64,000 bases of DNA, from assembly GCA_015055965.1 (NCBI GenBank), contig SVHG01000004.1:1-64000 (forward strand), given 5' to 3'. The position numbers and the translations under genes were made by a program. This document shows positions 34,605-44,670 of this stretch, piece after piece. Numbering within the stretch: position 1 is the stretch's first letter; the number at the start of each line of letters is the position of its first letter. The notes under the pieces were generated by a model. It made no database searches and was not told the DNA's origin. It saw only the letters and a program-made list of their open reading frames with translations. Source of the DNA: Clostridiales bacterium (GTDB lineage Bacteria; Bacillota; Clostridia; Christensenellales; Borkfalkiaceae).

Positions 34605-36308
34605 ATGAAGCTTATTATTGACGGAAGGGAGACGGTAGCCCACCCAAATCAAACACTTTTACAAATAATAACCGAAATGGGCTTAATAAACGGCAAGCTT
34701 TCACACGATCCTATCGTTGCAAAAATTGCGGGAGAGGTTTTTACTCTTAACTACGTTCCCACACGCAAAAGAAGAAGCAAAAACGATAAGCCATCTTTAA
34801 GAAAGGCGATCGAAGCTTCTAACGGTAAGGTTACCCTTTTAAGATATCAAGATCCCCTTGGTATGGACGCGTATAAAAGAACCGCGCAATTTATTTTATT
34901 TGCAGCAATCAAAAAGCTTTGGCCGGAATCTGAAGCTCAAATGAACTGCACCGTTGGCTCCGGTTTATACATTAAAGTTACTAACGCAAAGGATTTTAGC
35001 GTTAAAAAGTTAAAGGCTCAAATTGCAAAAACCGTTAGAAAAAACGTTATCTTAAAACGCAAAACCGTTTCAACGGAGGAAGCAATAGAATTCTACCGTA
35101 AACAAGGTCAGCTTGATAAAGCAAGGCTATTAGAATACAGAACAAACAAGACCTTTAGCATGTATCATTACGGCGACTTTGCAGATTACTTTTACGGCGA
35201 AATGGCCCCCTCTACCGGTTTTTTAAGGGTATGGGATATAACTCCTGCACCAAGCGGTTTTATGTTTATTTTTCCGGACTCGCTTAACCCGGATAAGCTT
35301 TCTCATTATAAGGAAAGCCCAAACTTCTTTAACGTGTATACGGAGGGCAAACAATGGGGCGAGCTTATGAAATGCAAAACGGTTGCAGATCTTAACGAAA
35401 TGGTCGATAACGGGCATATACGCACACTTATTCAAGTTAACGAAGCCCTTCACGAGAAGCGTTTTTCACAAATCGCAGACGCTATTTGCCAAAGGGGAGC
35501 AAAGATTGCTATGCTTGCAGGTCCTTCATCCTCAGGCAAAACCACTTCTGCAAACAGGCTTGCAACACAGCTTAGAGTTCACGGCAAAAATCCGATTTTA
35601 ATGAGTCTTGACGACTATTACTTAGATAGAGATAAAATCGCACCCGGTCCGGACGGAACTATTGACCTTGAGCATATTAATACCATTGATACGGACCTTT
35701 TTGCAAAACACCTTGCACAGCTTTTAGCAGGCGAAGAGGTTGAGCTTCCCACCTTTAATTTTAAAATTGAAAGGCGCGAATGGCTTGGCCATAAGCTAAA
35801 GCTTGATGAAAGCACGGTAATTATAGTTGAAGGACTGCACGCCCTTAACCCGGTATTGCTTCCCAAGGATGCAGACGCTAACTCTATAGTTAAAATATAC
35901 GTAAGCCCCTTGCTTGCCCTTAACTTAGATAACCACAACAGAATACCTTCTAGCTATCTAAGACTATTAAGGCGCACCGTGCGTGACTACGAAACCAGAA
36001 ACTCATCCGTTCAAAAAACCCTTTCCATGTGGGATTCGGTTAGACGCGGTGAAGAAAGATGGATATTCCCATTCCAAGAACAGGCAGACTTTATCTTTAA
36101 CAGCTCTACCCTTTACGAGGTGTGCATTTTAAAAAGACATATCTTCCCCTTGCTTAATAAGGTTGAACCGTGTGACGACTGCTACGACGAGGTTCGCTCT
36201 ATGGTTAAATTCCTTAACTTTATTCACGAGGCGGACGTGGATGATGAAATCCCGCCCACTAGCTTAGTACGCGAATTTATTGGCGGAAACACCTTCTATC
36301 TTAAATAA
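34605..36308 (+). CDS. TGS/ThrRS-N-like + uridine-kinase-like nucleoside kinase
   Basis: A 567-residue protein. Residues 1-60 form a TGS-type domain; about 75-160 resemble the threonyl-tRNA synthetase editing-side domain; from about 300 a Udk/PRK-type P-loop kinase begins with AGPSSSGKTT, followed by LMSLDDYYLDRDKI, TFNFKIERREW and VIVEGLHALNP. The family is usually annotated as uridine kinase-like, without proof of substrate. Control by a guanine-type riboswitch instead suggests a purine nucleoside or purine-salvage related substrate. AAGGAAGG precedes the ATG. A terminator built from the dispersed repeat follows eight bases after the stop. Confidence 0.88.
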   Translation: MKLIIDGRETVAHPNQTLLQIITEMGLINGKLSHDPIVAKIAGEVFTLNYVPTRKRRSKNDKPSLRKAIEASNGKVTLLRYQDPLGMDAYKRTAQFILFAAIKKLWPESEAQMNCTVGSGLYIKVTNAKDFSVKKLKAQIAKTVRKNVILKRKTVSTEEAIEFYRKQGQLDKARLLEYRTNKTFSMYHYGDFADYFYGEMAPSTGFLRVWDITPAPSGFMFIFPDSLNPDKLSHYKESPNFFNVYTEGKQWGELMKCKTVADLNEMVDNGHIRTLIQVNEALHEKRFSQIADAICQRGAKIAMLAGPSSSGKTTSANRLATQLRVHGKNPILMSLDDYYLDRDKIAPGPDGTIDLEHINTIDTDLFAKHLAQLLAGEEVELPTFNFKIERREWLGHKLKLDESTVIIVEGLHALNPVLLPKDADANSIVKIYVSPLLALNLDNHNRIPSSYLRLLRRTVRDYETRNSSVQKTLSMWDSVRRGEERWIFPFQEQADFIFNSSTLYEVCILKRHIFPLLNKVEPCDDCYDEVRSMVKFLNFIHEADVDDEIPPTSLVREFIGGNTFYLK

Positions 36309-36315
36309 AACAGTT

Positions 36316-36351
36316 AAAAAGTGGCGCTATAACACGATTATCGCCACTTTT
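36316..36351 (+). terminator. Terminator formed by dispersed repeat, copy b
   Basis: AAAAAGTGGCGCTATAACAC then GATTATCGCCACTTTT: a 10-bp stem AAAAGTGGCG/CGCCACTTTT ending in Ts, right behind the kinase stop codon. This is the most complete copy of the repeat family described in the findings. Confidence 0.8.
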
Positions 36352-36365
36352 ATATTAGGAGAATT

Positions 36366-38222
36366 ATGCACAAATATAACTTTTATACTACCCAAGAATT
36401 AAAACCTAAGGGCTGGCTTTTAAACCAATTAAGGCTACAGGCAAATAGCTTAAGCGGTAATTTAGATAAGGTTTGGAATGACGTTAAAAACAGCGCTTGT
36501 ATAGGCGGTGACGCAGAAGGCTGGGAGCGCGTTCCCTACTGGTTAGACGGCTTTATTCCCCTAGCTTATCTTCTTAACGACGAGGATCTTATTTCAAGAG
36601 CGCAAAAATACGTTAAGGCAATTGTTAATAATCAAGAAGAGGACGGTTGGATTTGCCCCTGCTCAAAGGAAAACCGCAAAAACTACGACGCATGGGCTGT
36701 TTTACTTATTTCCAAGGTACTAACCGTTTACGCCGAATGCTCTTTAGATAAAGATATTCCCAAGGTTATTTTTGACCTTTTAAGCAATTTATATACCCTT
36801 TTAAAAAATGGCGAAATTAAGCTCTTTGATTGGGGCAAATACCGTTGGTTTGAGGGCTTAATTGCTATTGAATTTACTTTAAAGCATTACAACGAAGAAT
36901 GGCTTTACGATTTGGCAAAACTGCTAAAGGAAGAGGGAATAGACTATAAAGGCGTTACGAATTTATGGGAACGCCCCCTGAATAAATGGACGTTAGACAC
37001 CCATATAGTTAATATTTGTATGGCGCTAAAGGGGGAAGCCCTTTACTCTTCTTTATTTGGTAACGCTAACACTAGCGAGGTTGATTACCTGCTTTCCGTT
37101 TTGCAAAAATATAACTCTACCCCCGTTGGAATTTTTACGGGAGACGAGTGCTTATCCGGACTATCCCCAATTCAAGGAACTGAGCTTTGCGCCGTTGTAG
37201 AGCAAATGTATTCTTACGAGCTTCTTTATAAAATCACGGGGCAAGCGCGCTGGGCAGAAATGCTTGAATTAGTTAGCTTTAACGCTCTACCCGCTACCAT
37301 TTCAGACGATATGTGGGCGCACCAATACGTGCAAATGAGCAACCAAATTGCTTGTAAAAAATTCCCCGGTAAGCCAATTTTTAGAACTAACGGTGATGAA
37401 TCACACTTGTTCGGATTAGAGCCAAATTACGGGTGTTGTACCGCAAACTTTAACCAAGGCTGGCCCAAGCTTGCTCTTTCTGCTTTTGCGTATAATGAAA
37501 ATGAAGTAATAAGCGTTACCCCACTACCCACAAAATTAACTACTAACGACTTTAATATAGAAGTTATTACCGAATATCCCTTTAAAAAGTCTATCAATTA
37601 TAAAATAAGCGCTAAAAAGCCCTTTGCTTTCTCCGTAAGGATTCCCTCGTTTATAAAAAGCTTAACGGTAGACGGAATGGCTTATAAAGCTACTAATGAA
37701 AATATTTCCTTTAATATTGAAAAGGGGGAAAGAGAAATTGCAATAAGCTTTGAGGTTGAGCCTGAAATTATTAGCAGACCTTACGGGCTAAACTGCGTTA
37801 AGTACGGCTCTTTAATATTTGCCTTACCCATAGAATATGAAAAGGTAATGCTAGAATATGAAAGAAAGGGGGTTGAAAGGAAATTTCCCTATTGCGACTA
37901 CGAATATTTACCCTTAAGCGATTTTAATTACGCCTTATTTAGCAAAAAGCTTACCGTTGAAGAAGGAAAGGTTGACGCCCTTCCCTTCTCTTCGCAAAAC
38001 CCACCTATAGTTATTAAATGTGAGGCGGTAAAAATTGATTGGGGCTACGAGGACGGTTACGATAGCGTATGCGCAAAAATTCCTAACGACCTTACCCCTA
38101 TTAGCAATATAGAAGAAAAGCAGTTATATCCTTACGGCTGTGCCAAACTTCGCATAACGGAAATACCGTTTGCAAAAAAGCAACTTTATCATTTAAAACA
38201 AAGCAATATTAAAGGCGGTTAA
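36366..38222 (+). CDS. GH127-family (DUF1680) beta-L-arabinofuranosidase-like glycoside hydrolase
   Basis: A 618-residue protein with the (alpha/alpha)6-barrel family pattern. The zinc/cysteine active site known from GH127 beta-L-arabinofuranosidase can be placed: Glu273-x-Cys275 in GTELCAVVEQ and the Cys357-Cys358 pair in NYGCCTANFNQGWPK. C-terminal beta domains follow. No signal peptide, so it acts in the cytosol on imported plant-type oligosaccharides. Related families (GH146 and others) share these residues, so the precise sugar is not certain. No transporter for the sugar is adjacent. AGGAG precedes the ATG. Confidence 0.88.
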   Translation: MHKYNFYTTQELKPKGWLLNQLRLQANSLSGNLDKVWNDVKNSACIGGDAEGWERVPYWLDGFIPLAYLLNDEDLISRAQKYVKAIVNNQEEDGWICPCSKENRKNYDAWAVLLISKVLTVYAECSLDKDIPKVIFDLLSNLYTLLKNGEIKLFDWGKYRWFEGLIAIEFTLKHYNEEWLYDLAKLLKEEGIDYKGVTNLWERPLNKWTLDTHIVNICMALKGEALYSSLFGNANTSEVDYLLSVLQKYNSTPVGIFTGDECLSGLSPIQGTELCAVVEQMYSYELLYKITGQARWAEMLELVSFNALPATISDDMWAHQYVQMSNQIACKKFPGKPIFRTNGDESHLFGLEPNYGCCTANFNQGWPKLALSAFAYNENEVISVTPLPTKLTTNDFNIEVITEYPFKKSINYKISAKKPFAFSVRIPSFIKSLTVDGMAYKATNENISFNIEKGEREIAISFEVEPEIISRPYGLNCVKYGSLIFALPIEYEKVMLEYERKGVERKFPYCDYEYLPLSDFNYALFSKKLTVEEGKVDALPFSSQNPPIVIKCEAVKIDWGYEDGYDSVCAKIPNDLTPISNIEEKQLYPYGCAKLRITEIPFAKKQLYHLKQSNIKGG

Positions 38223-38244
38223 ACCCAATCGGTTAACCGCCTTT
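38211..38244 (+). terminator. Terminator overlapping the GH127 stop codon
   Basis: AAAGGCGGTTAA (38211-38222, containing the stop) pairs with TTAACCGCCTTT (38233-38244), followed by more Ts to 38247. Confidence 0.9.
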
Positions 38245-38250
38245 TTTGTT

Positions 38251-38284
38251 AAAAATATGCCGTTAATCGCGCTATAGCGCAACT
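38251..38284 (-). repeat. Dispersed intergenic repeat, copy h
   Basis: On the minus strand: TTGCGCTATAGCGCGATTAA, then CGGCATATTTTT. It touches the stop of the ABC exporter gene and may serve as its weak terminator. Confidence 0.65.
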
Positions 38285-40056
38285 TATTCAGCTAAACTCT
38301 TAAATTGATATTTGTATAATTCGGAATATATTCCACCTTTTGCTAAAAGATTGGTATGAGTACCGCGCTCTGCCACACCCTCACTTGTAATTACGATAAT
38401 TTCATCCGCGTTTTTAATTGTGGAAAGACGGTGAGCTACCACTATGGTAGTTCTGCCCTCAGATAGCTTTTCTAAGCTTTCTTGAATTAACATTTCCGTT
38501 GCGTTATCAAGCGCACTGGTTGCTTCGTCTAAAATAAGAATGGGGGGATTTTTTAAAAACGCCCTTGCAATAGAAACGCGTTGCTTTTGTCCGCCGGAAA
38601 GCTTAACCCCGCGCTCACCAACGTAGGTATCGTAGCCGTTTGGTAAGCCCATTACGTATTCGTGAATATTTGCAAGCTTTGCAGCTTCAATAATATCTTC
38701 GTCGCTTGCATCAAAATTACCGTACGCTATATTTTCCTTAACAGTTCCACCGTATAGAAAAACGTCCTGCTGAACTATGCCGATATTTCTTCTTAAATCG
38801 GTTAAAGACATATCCTTAATATCTATGCCGTCAATTAAAATATTACCGCTATCAATTTCGTAAAATCTTGGGATTAGGTTGCAAAGAGTTGTTTTACCAC
38901 CGCCCGAAGGACCTACTAAAGCAACGGTGTGTCCCTTGGGAATATTTAAGTCCATATTATCGATAATCAACTTATTGGGGGACTTTTCATCTAAATCTTC
39001 ACTTTTATCGTAAGCAAAGCTAACCCCTTTAAATTGAATGTTTCCTTGTAAAACGTCAACCTTAATCTTTCCTTCGCTAAAGTCCTCCGGCTCTATTTCC
39101 ATAATCTCTTGGAAGCGCTTGAAGCCTGATAATCCCTCTTCTACCTGTTCAAATAAGGTAACGAAAGTTCTTATGGGGTTAATAAGCATAGAAATATAAA
39201 GAATGTAAGCAGTCATTTCGCCAGCGCCTATCTTGCCTATTGCAAAGAAGATACCGCCCGCGACCAAGGTTATAAGATACAACATATCGGTACATAAGTT
39301 CATTGAAGTATTAAACTTACTCATTACCAAATAGTTATTTTTTCTTGCCTTTTTAAATTCTTCGTTAGTTTGATTAAACTTTTCTATTTCGTGCTTTTCT
39401 GCGGTGTAAGATTTAGAAACTCTAATACCTGAAAGAGCGCTTTCTACCCCGGCGTTTATTAAAGAGGTCTTTTCCCTTGACTGACTGAATACGTCTAACA
39501 TCTTTTTACGCATACCTATAACGATTGCAAACATTACAGGTAAGAAAATTAATACCATCAACGAAAGCCATGGGTTAATGCCCAAAATCATTATTAGCGC
39601 GCCCACTATGGTTATTAAAGATATGAATAGGTTTTCCGGGCCGTGATGGGCAAGCTCTGCAACCTCGAATAGGTCGTTAACCAGTCTAGACATAACAGAG
39701 CCAACCTTGGTTTCGTCATAGTAAGAAAAGGGCAACTTTTCTAGATGCGAAAAGAGTTGAGCTCTCATATCCCCTTGCATACGCATCCCCACCAGATGTC
39801 CCCAATAGCTTACGCTAAAGTTTAAAAATGCCTTTAGTAAGAAGATTGCTAGCATTATTGCCCCAAAAAAGGCAACTGCCCTCCAATCCCCTGCGGGCGC
39901 GTGAATATCAATAATGTCGCCCGCTATGTAGGGATATATTAAATTGCAAAGCGCCATTAAAAGAGCGCAAAACATATCGAATGCAAAAGCGCCTTTATAG
40001 GGCTTATAGTAGCCCACGAACCGCCCTAATAGGCTTTTATTTTTGCCTTTAGCCAT
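38284..40056 (-). CDS. ABC exporter (fused membrane + ATPase, MsbA/LmrA-like half transporter)
   Basis: A 590-residue half transporter: six membrane helices in residues 15-310, then an ATPase with Walker A GPSGGGKTT, Q-loop VQQDVFL, signature LSGGQKQR, Walker B ILILDEATSALD and H-loop VAHRLST. It would work as a homodimer because no partner half is adjacent. Exported substrate unknown. Its start overlaps the end of the DUF4062-TPR gene by eight bases, so the two are translationally coupled. Confidence 0.93.
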   Translation of the reverse strand: MAKGKNKSLLGRFVGYYKPYKGAFAFDMFCALLMALCNLIYPYIAGDIIDIHAPAGDWRAVAFFGAIMLAIFLLKAFLNFSVSYWGHLVGMRMQGDMRAQLFSHLEKLPFSYYDETKVGSVMSRLVNDLFEVAELAHHGPENLFISLITIVGALIMILGINPWLSLMVLIFLPVMFAIVIGMRKKMLDVFSQSREKTSLINAGVESALSGIRVSKSYTAEKHEIEKFNQTNEEFKKARKNNYLVMSKFNTSMNLCTDMLYLITLVAGGIFFAIGKIGAGEMTAYILYISMLINPIRTFVTLFEQVEEGLSGFKRFQEIMEIEPEDFSEGKIKVDVLQGNIQFKGVSFAYDKSEDLDEKSPNKLIIDNMDLNIPKGHTVALVGPSGGGKTTLCNLIPRFYEIDSGNILIDGIDIKDMSLTDLRRNIGIVQQDVFLYGGTVKENIAYGNFDASDEDIIEAAKLANIHEYVMGLPNGYDTYVGERGVKLSGGQKQRVSIARAFLKNPPILILDEATSALDNATEMLIQESLEKLSEGRTTIVVAHRLSTIKNADEIIVITSEGVAERGTHTNLLAKGGIYSELYKYQFKSLAE

Positions 40057-42298
40057 TTTCTTCCTCCGTTAGATACCCTTTAAGCCCGTAAGCTTCGATA
40101 TCCTTATTTATATATCCCATCCATCTCATATCGTCTGCAGTTGGGTTTTCTATTTCGCCGTAAAGCTCAAGCGATTTTTTATAAGCCAGCGCGCAAGACT
40201 TATAATCCTTCAAATAGCGCAAATAGTAGGTTGCCACCGTGTAATACTGGTAGGCCCTTACCCTTGAGCTTCTGCCCTTTTGCTCCCCTATTTTAACGTA
40301 CGCATCTATTGAGCTTTGTATATATTCTTTAGCGCGCGCATCTCCTCTAGCAAAATAGAATTTACCAAGCCTTCCGTTTACGTAAGCGTAAGAATAAAGG
40401 GTAGAAAACTCGTCTATTGCAAGCACGCGCTTATAAATTGCAATTGCCTGCAAATAAAAGACCTCCGGCGAGCCATCTTCAAATTTCACACCTTGAGCGT
40501 AATCCTCAATATTTTTACCTATATCAAATAAAACTCCGGCGTAAAGATCGTCGTAACGGGCGGGGTTTTTATCTGAAAGCTCTTTTGCCATCCCGCAAAT
40601 ATTTTGAATTAGCTCACGCTCAAAGCTCAAAGGCTCGTAGCTTTTATTAATTTTAATATTAAAGCAAGCGTAATATTTTGCAGCAAAAATATAATCTGCA
40701 ATTTCACTTTCGGTTGCATCCCCTGCTTCTATTCTAGTAAGCAATACTTCATACGCCCTTTTATAGTAAAACGCCTTTTGACTATCTACCGCAAAGGACC
40801 AAGCAAGCTGCATATACGCGCCTGAAAGTCTTCTTGCGTGCCTTTTGGGATTAATATTAAAGAGCTTTTCAAACTCTTCAACGCTTTCCTTTGCAAACTC
40901 AAAAGCCTTATCCTTACAGTCGTTTTTACCGTAAGCAAGTGAAATATTATAGCTTAATTTTGCCTTGTTTAAAGAATTTTCTTCACTAGGGCTTAACTGG
41001 CAAAGCACACCGTTAATCTTATACGCTTTATCGTAGCATTCAAGCCCTTTATATACGTTAGAAGAAGAAAGGTAATTATTGCCTAACGAACGCCAATAGT
41101 CACATTTTTCTTCCCACGTACCGAATTTTTCAAAGCATTCGCGCACTTCTTCTAGTAATTTAAGCTCCTTTGCGTCCTGCTTTTGCAAATGCAAGAAGTT
41201 AGAATACTCTAAGAATATTCTTTTATCTAAAGAGTGCTTTTTACAAAGCTCGCACGCCTTAGCGTAAAGCTCTTCTATTTCTATTGCGCTATCTTTAGTT
41301 ACACCCTTAATTTTTAGCGTTTCTATGCGCTGCAAAATTTCGTTTACATTGATTTGAAGATTTGCCCTTGCCGCTGAAACTATTGCTTCGCCACGCTCTA
41401 ATAAACGCTCGTTTTCAAGCGCTTCAGTAAATATCTCTTCACTATCTAAAATAGCAAGCGCTTGCTCGTATTTACCCCGTTCTATCAACCTATAGCCCAA
41501 GATTTGCCTTTCTGAAAGCTTGCCGGAATCTGCAACGGCGTATATGTTTTGAAGCTGATTAAATATCTTTTCCTCTGCGGATTTTATCTTCTCTTCTATT
41601 TCAGCTTTTGCCTTAGAGCTTGTTGAATATTTAAGATAAAGCTCTAAATCGTTGGGGTTTTCTAAATACTCTGCCTTTTGCCTTAAATAGTCGTTTTTAA
41701 CAACAGAAAGCTCTTGTTGTAGCTTAGCAAGCTCTTCGTGATTACAAAAGGCGGGAGCGTTGGAATATACGGCAATAGATTCGCCGTTAACAAGCACTCT
41801 TCCTCCCTTAAATTCCACCATGCTTTGATCTAAGCCCATGCACTTAATTTGCATAATTAGCCAAAGCTTTAAAGAGTCCGTATTAGAATAGGTCTTGTAA
41901 TAATGCTTAAGCTCCTTATCAAGCTTATCTGCAAAGTGCTGAACGGAAGAAACTATTTCGTTTTTATCGTTAACGCACTTAAAAACGGTTAAAATTTTGG
42001 GGCGTAGCTCCCTTTTAAAATGAGAATAAGCAACCTCAAACTCATGCTCCGTATATTCGCCAACCTTTTTGAAAAAGATAAAAACGGAAAGCTCACTATC
42101 TTCAATTTCCTTATCGTATTTGCTTTGCTTACCGCCCGTTTCAATAGCGTCGTCATAATCCTCGCACATAACGAGCTGAAAATACAATCCGTTATCTAAA
42201 TACAGATCGTTAAGCTGACGGAAAAAGTTACCGATAGCAACTCTATCCTCTTTAAGTTCTTCAATAGAAGAGCCTATAAAAATCTTAATTTTTCTCAT
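40049..42298 (-). CDS. DUF4062 (TIR-like) domain + TPR-repeat protein
   Basis: A 749-residue soluble protein. The first about 110 residues are a DUF4062 domain (KIFIGSSIEELKEDRVAIGNFF, then YDKEIEDSELSVFIFFKKVGEYTEHEFEVA), a TIR/SEFIR-like flavodoxin-type fold seen in signalling and conflict proteins. Residues about 195-260 are coiled coil, and from about 270 to the end run helical pairs consistent with ten or more TPR units (LIERGKYEQALAIL, SLGNNYLSSSNVYKGLECYDKAYK). ATG at 42298 has AAGGAG five bases before it; a GTG at 42304 is possible. Coupled to the ABC exporter. Function unknown; a sensor-scaffold is plausible. Confidence 0.82.
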   Translation of the reverse strand: MRKIKIFIGSSIEELKEDRVAIGNFFRQLNDLYLDNGLYFQLVMCEDYDDAIETGGKQSKYDKEIEDSELSVFIFFKKVGEYTEHEFEVAYSHFKRELRPKILTVFKCVNDKNEIVSSVQHFADKLDKELKHYYKTYSNTDSLKLWLIMQIKCMGLDQSMVEFKGGRVLVNGESIAVYSNAPAFCNHEELAKLQQELSVVKNDYLRQKAEYLENPNDLELYLKYSTSSKAKAEIEEKIKSAEEKIFNQLQNIYAVADSGKLSERQILGYRLIERGKYEQALAILDSEEIFTEALENERLLERGEAIVSAARANLQINVNEILQRIETLKIKGVTKDSAIEIEELYAKACELCKKHSLDKRIFLEYSNFLHLQKQDAKELKLLEEVRECFEKFGTWEEKCDYWRSLGNNYLSSSNVYKGLECYDKAYKINGVLCQLSPSEENSLNKAKLSYNISLAYGKNDCKDKAFEFAKESVEEFEKLFNINPKRHARRLSGAYMQLAWSFAVDSQKAFYYKRAYEVLLTRIEAGDATESEIADYIFAAKYYACFNIKINKSYEPLSFERELIQNICGMAKELSDKNPARYDDLYAGVLFDIGKNIEDYAQGVKFEDGSPEVFYLQAIAIYKRVLAIDEFSTLYSYAYVNGRLGKFYFARGDARAKEYIQSSIDAYVKIGEQKGRSSRVRAYQYYTVATYYLRYLKDYKSCALAYKKSLELYGEIENPTADDMRWMGYINKDIEAYGLKGYLTEEENG

Positions 42299-42479
42299 TT
42301 TCACTCCTTAATGCGAATAAAATTTTGCCTTAAACAACCAATAAAAAGGCAATTCAACGGTAAAATAACGATAATGCAAATATTATAACATATTTTTTTA
42401 AGTATTTCTATCATTTGTCAATTGTTTTTTATTTTTTAAATAAAAAATTGACTTTGTATTCCTAGCGCTATTAAAATAT

Positions 42480-42509
42480 TTGACAAAATTACGCACCCTA
42501 TTGTATAAT
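42480..42509 (+). promoter_or_regulatory. bipA promoter
   Basis: TTGACA (42480-42485) and TATAAT (42504-42509), 18-base spacer, 24 bases before the start codon; AAGGAGA at 42521-42527 is the ribosome site. Confidence 0.85.
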
Positions 42510-42533
42510 TTCAAGGTTGCAAGGAGAAAGCTT

Positions 42534-44354
42534 ATGAAAAGAGAAAATATTAGAAATATTGCAATTATAGCCCACGTTGACCACGGTAAAACCACCTTGG
42601 TAGACGCATTACTTAAACAAAACGGCGTTTTCCGCACCAACGAAGTCGTTCAAGACAGAGTTATGGACAGTAACGACCTTGAAAGAGAACGCGGTATTAC
42701 CATCTTAGCAAAGAACACCGCAGTTCACTATAACGGCACTAAAATTAATATTATAGACACACCCGGCCACGCCGATTTTGGCGGAGAGGTAGAGCGTATA
42801 CTTTCTATGGTAGACGGCGTTGTGCTTTTAGTAGACGCGGTTGAAGGCGTTATGCCACAAACCAGATACGTTTTAAAAAAGGCGCTTAACCTTAACAAAA
42901 AGCCCGTTGTTGTTATTAATAAAATAGACAAAGGCGGTGACCTTGAAAGCACGATTGACGGTGTTATAGAGCTATTTATTGACCTTGGCGCTAACGACGA
43001 TCAGCTTGATTTTAAAACCATTTATGCAAGCGCAAAATTTGGTTGGGCAAAGAAAGATCTTAGCGATCCCGAAGTAAATATGTCCCCTCTTTTAGATACT
43101 ATTTTATCTGAAGTTCCCGCACCCGAAGGTGACTTTGATAAACCCCTACAAACGATAATTTGCAACGTTGACTACGACGAATACGTTGGAAGAATAGGTA
43201 TAGGCAAAATCGTTCGCGGTAAAATTGCCAACGGCCAGCCCGTTAGCATTTGCCACACGGACGGAACGGTAAGCCAAGGCAGAGTTGCGCGCCTTTACCA
43301 GTTTGAAGGATTAAAGCGCGTTGAGGTTGAAACGGGCGAGGTTGGCGATATAGTTGCAATTAACGGTATTGATAAAATTAATATTGGTGAAACCATTTGC
43401 TCACTAGACTGCCCTGAAGCACTACCCTTCGTTGCAATTGACGAGCCCACTATTTCTATGCTATTTATGGTAAACAATAGCCCATTTGCAGGCAAAGAAG
43501 GTAAATACGTAACCTCACGCCATCTTCGCGCGCGCTTGTTTAAGGAAATAGAAACCAACGTTAGTATGCGTATTGAAGAAACTGAAAGCGCAGATACCTT
43601 TAAGGTTTACGGCAGAGGGGAGCTTCATCTTTCTATACTAGTTGAAGAGATGCGCCGTGAAGGATATGAATTCCAAATTTCACGCCCCAAGGTTATCTTT
43701 AAGGAAATAGACGGAAAGACGTACGAGCCCGTTGAAAATTTAGTTATTGAAGTGCCCGACGAATACGTTGGCGCAGTTATGAATAAAATTGGGCAAAGAA
43801 AGGGCGATTTAGTAACCATGACCTCTAACGGCAACGGCGAAACCAGACTTGAATTTAGAATTGCTTCACGTTGCTTGTTTGGCTATAGAGGTGAAATGCT
43901 TACGGACACTAAGGGCTTTGGCGTTATGTATCACGTATTTGACTGCTACGAGCCTTATAAGGGAGATATGAAGGAGCGTAACCGCGGAAGCTTGGTTTGC
44001 TTTGACACGGGCGTTACCACACAGTACGGCTTATACAACGCACAAGAAAGAGCAACCCTATTTATCGGAGCAGGCGTAAACGTTTACGAAGGTATGATTG
44101 TTGGCGAAAACTCAAGAGAGGACGAGCTTGTTGTTAACGTATGCAAGAAGAAACAGTTAACGAACAACCGCGCTAGCGGTAGTGAAGAAGCCTTAAAGCT
44201 AATCACCCCCACAGTTTTAAGTCTTGAACAGTGCATGGAATTTATTGCCGACGACGAGCTTGTTGAGCTTACCCCCAAGAGCATTCGTTTAAGAAAGAAA
44301 ATCCTTTCACGCGAACTAAGAATGAAGGAATGGGCAAAGCACAGAAAGTCTTAA
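42534..44354 (+). CDS. typA: Ribosome-binding GTPase BipA/TypA
   Basis: A 606-residue translational GTPase with G1 [10 protein letters not shown]3 [16 protein letters not shown] and G4 NKID, followed by EF-G-like domains and the BipA-specific C-terminal region ([18 protein letters not shown]). The start at 42534 directly follows AAGGAGAAAGCTT; an in-frame ATG at 42480 falls in the promoter. Acts in ribosome assembly and stress adaptation. Stands alone, with its own promoter and terminator. Confidence 0.97.
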   Translation: MKRENIRNIAIIAHVDHGKTTLVDALLKQNGVFRTNEVVQDRVMDSNDLERERGITILAKNTAVHYNGTKINIIDTPGHADFGGEVERILSMVDGVVLLVDAVEGVMPQTRYVLKKALNLNKKPVVVINKIDKGGDLESTIDGVIELFIDLGANDDQLDFKTIYASAKFGWAKKDLSDPEVNMSPLLDTILSEVPAPEGDFDKPLQTIICNVDYDEYVGRIGIGKIVRGKIANGQPVSICHTDGTVSQGRVARLYQFEGLKRVEVETGEVGDIVAINGIDKINIGETICSLDCPEALPFVAIDEPTISMLFMVNNSPFAGKEGKYVTSRHLRARLFKEIETNVSMRIEETESADTFKVYGRGELHLSILVEEMRREGYEFQISRPKVIFKEIDGKTYEPVENLVIEVPDEYVGAVMNKIGQRKGDLVTMTSNGNGETRLEFRIASRCLFGYRGEMLTDTKGFGVMYHVFDCYEPYKGDMKERNRGSLVCFDTGVTTQYGLYNAQERATLFIGAGVNVYEGMIVGENSREDELVVNVCKKKQLTNNRASGSEEALKLITPTVLSLEQCMEFIADDELVELTPKSIRLRKKILSRELRMKEWAKHRKS

Positions 44355-44420
44355 TTTAAAGAATTTTTGCGTTGACCGTTTAAAACAAAAACAAATTAAA
44401 ATAGACCTTTAAAAATAATA

Positions 44421-44448
44421 AAAACTCGGTTATTTTTAGCCGAGTTTT
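44421..44448 (+). terminator. bipA terminator
   Basis: AAAACTCGGTTA and TAGCCGAGTTTT form a 12-bp stem (one G-T pair) with loop TTTT, followed by further Ts to 44451. Confidence 0.92.
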
Positions 44449-44520
44449 TTTGCGCAAAAAATTATATAAAAGCTATTTTTAACAAGAAATTATTATATAA
44501 AATTATGTTAAAAACATATA

Positions 44521-44557
44521 AAAAAGTCGCGGTATAGCACTGTTACCGCGACTTTCG
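44521..44557. repeat. Dispersed intergenic repeat, copy c (hairpin form)
   Basis: AAAAAGTCGCGGTATAGCAC then TGTTACCGCGACTTTC. The stem AAAGTCGCGGTA/TACCGCGACTTT is a perfect 12 bp. Compared with the copy at 36316, both arms have changed together, keeping the pairing. Confidence 0.75.
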
Positions 44558-44670
44558 TTTTGTATCTATTGATTATTCATTTTTATTTATAGCTTTAATA
44601 ATAAAGAAGTTTTTAAATTAATATTTTTAAGCAATAATAATTTCTTTATTTGTGCAGTACTAGTAGAAAC

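Larger units (their letters stand above)
44355..44670. other. 316-base gene-free region between convergent bipA and BspA-type genes
   Basis: Contains the bipA terminator (44421-44448) and repeat copy c in hairpin form (44521-44557), which may terminate the BspA-type gene from the other side. Nothing else is recognised. Confidence 0.65.

Noticed and set aside
42398-42640. Minus-strand frame overlapping the bipA start
   Set aside because: It crosses the bipA promoter and first codons, has a low-complexity tail and no ribosome site.
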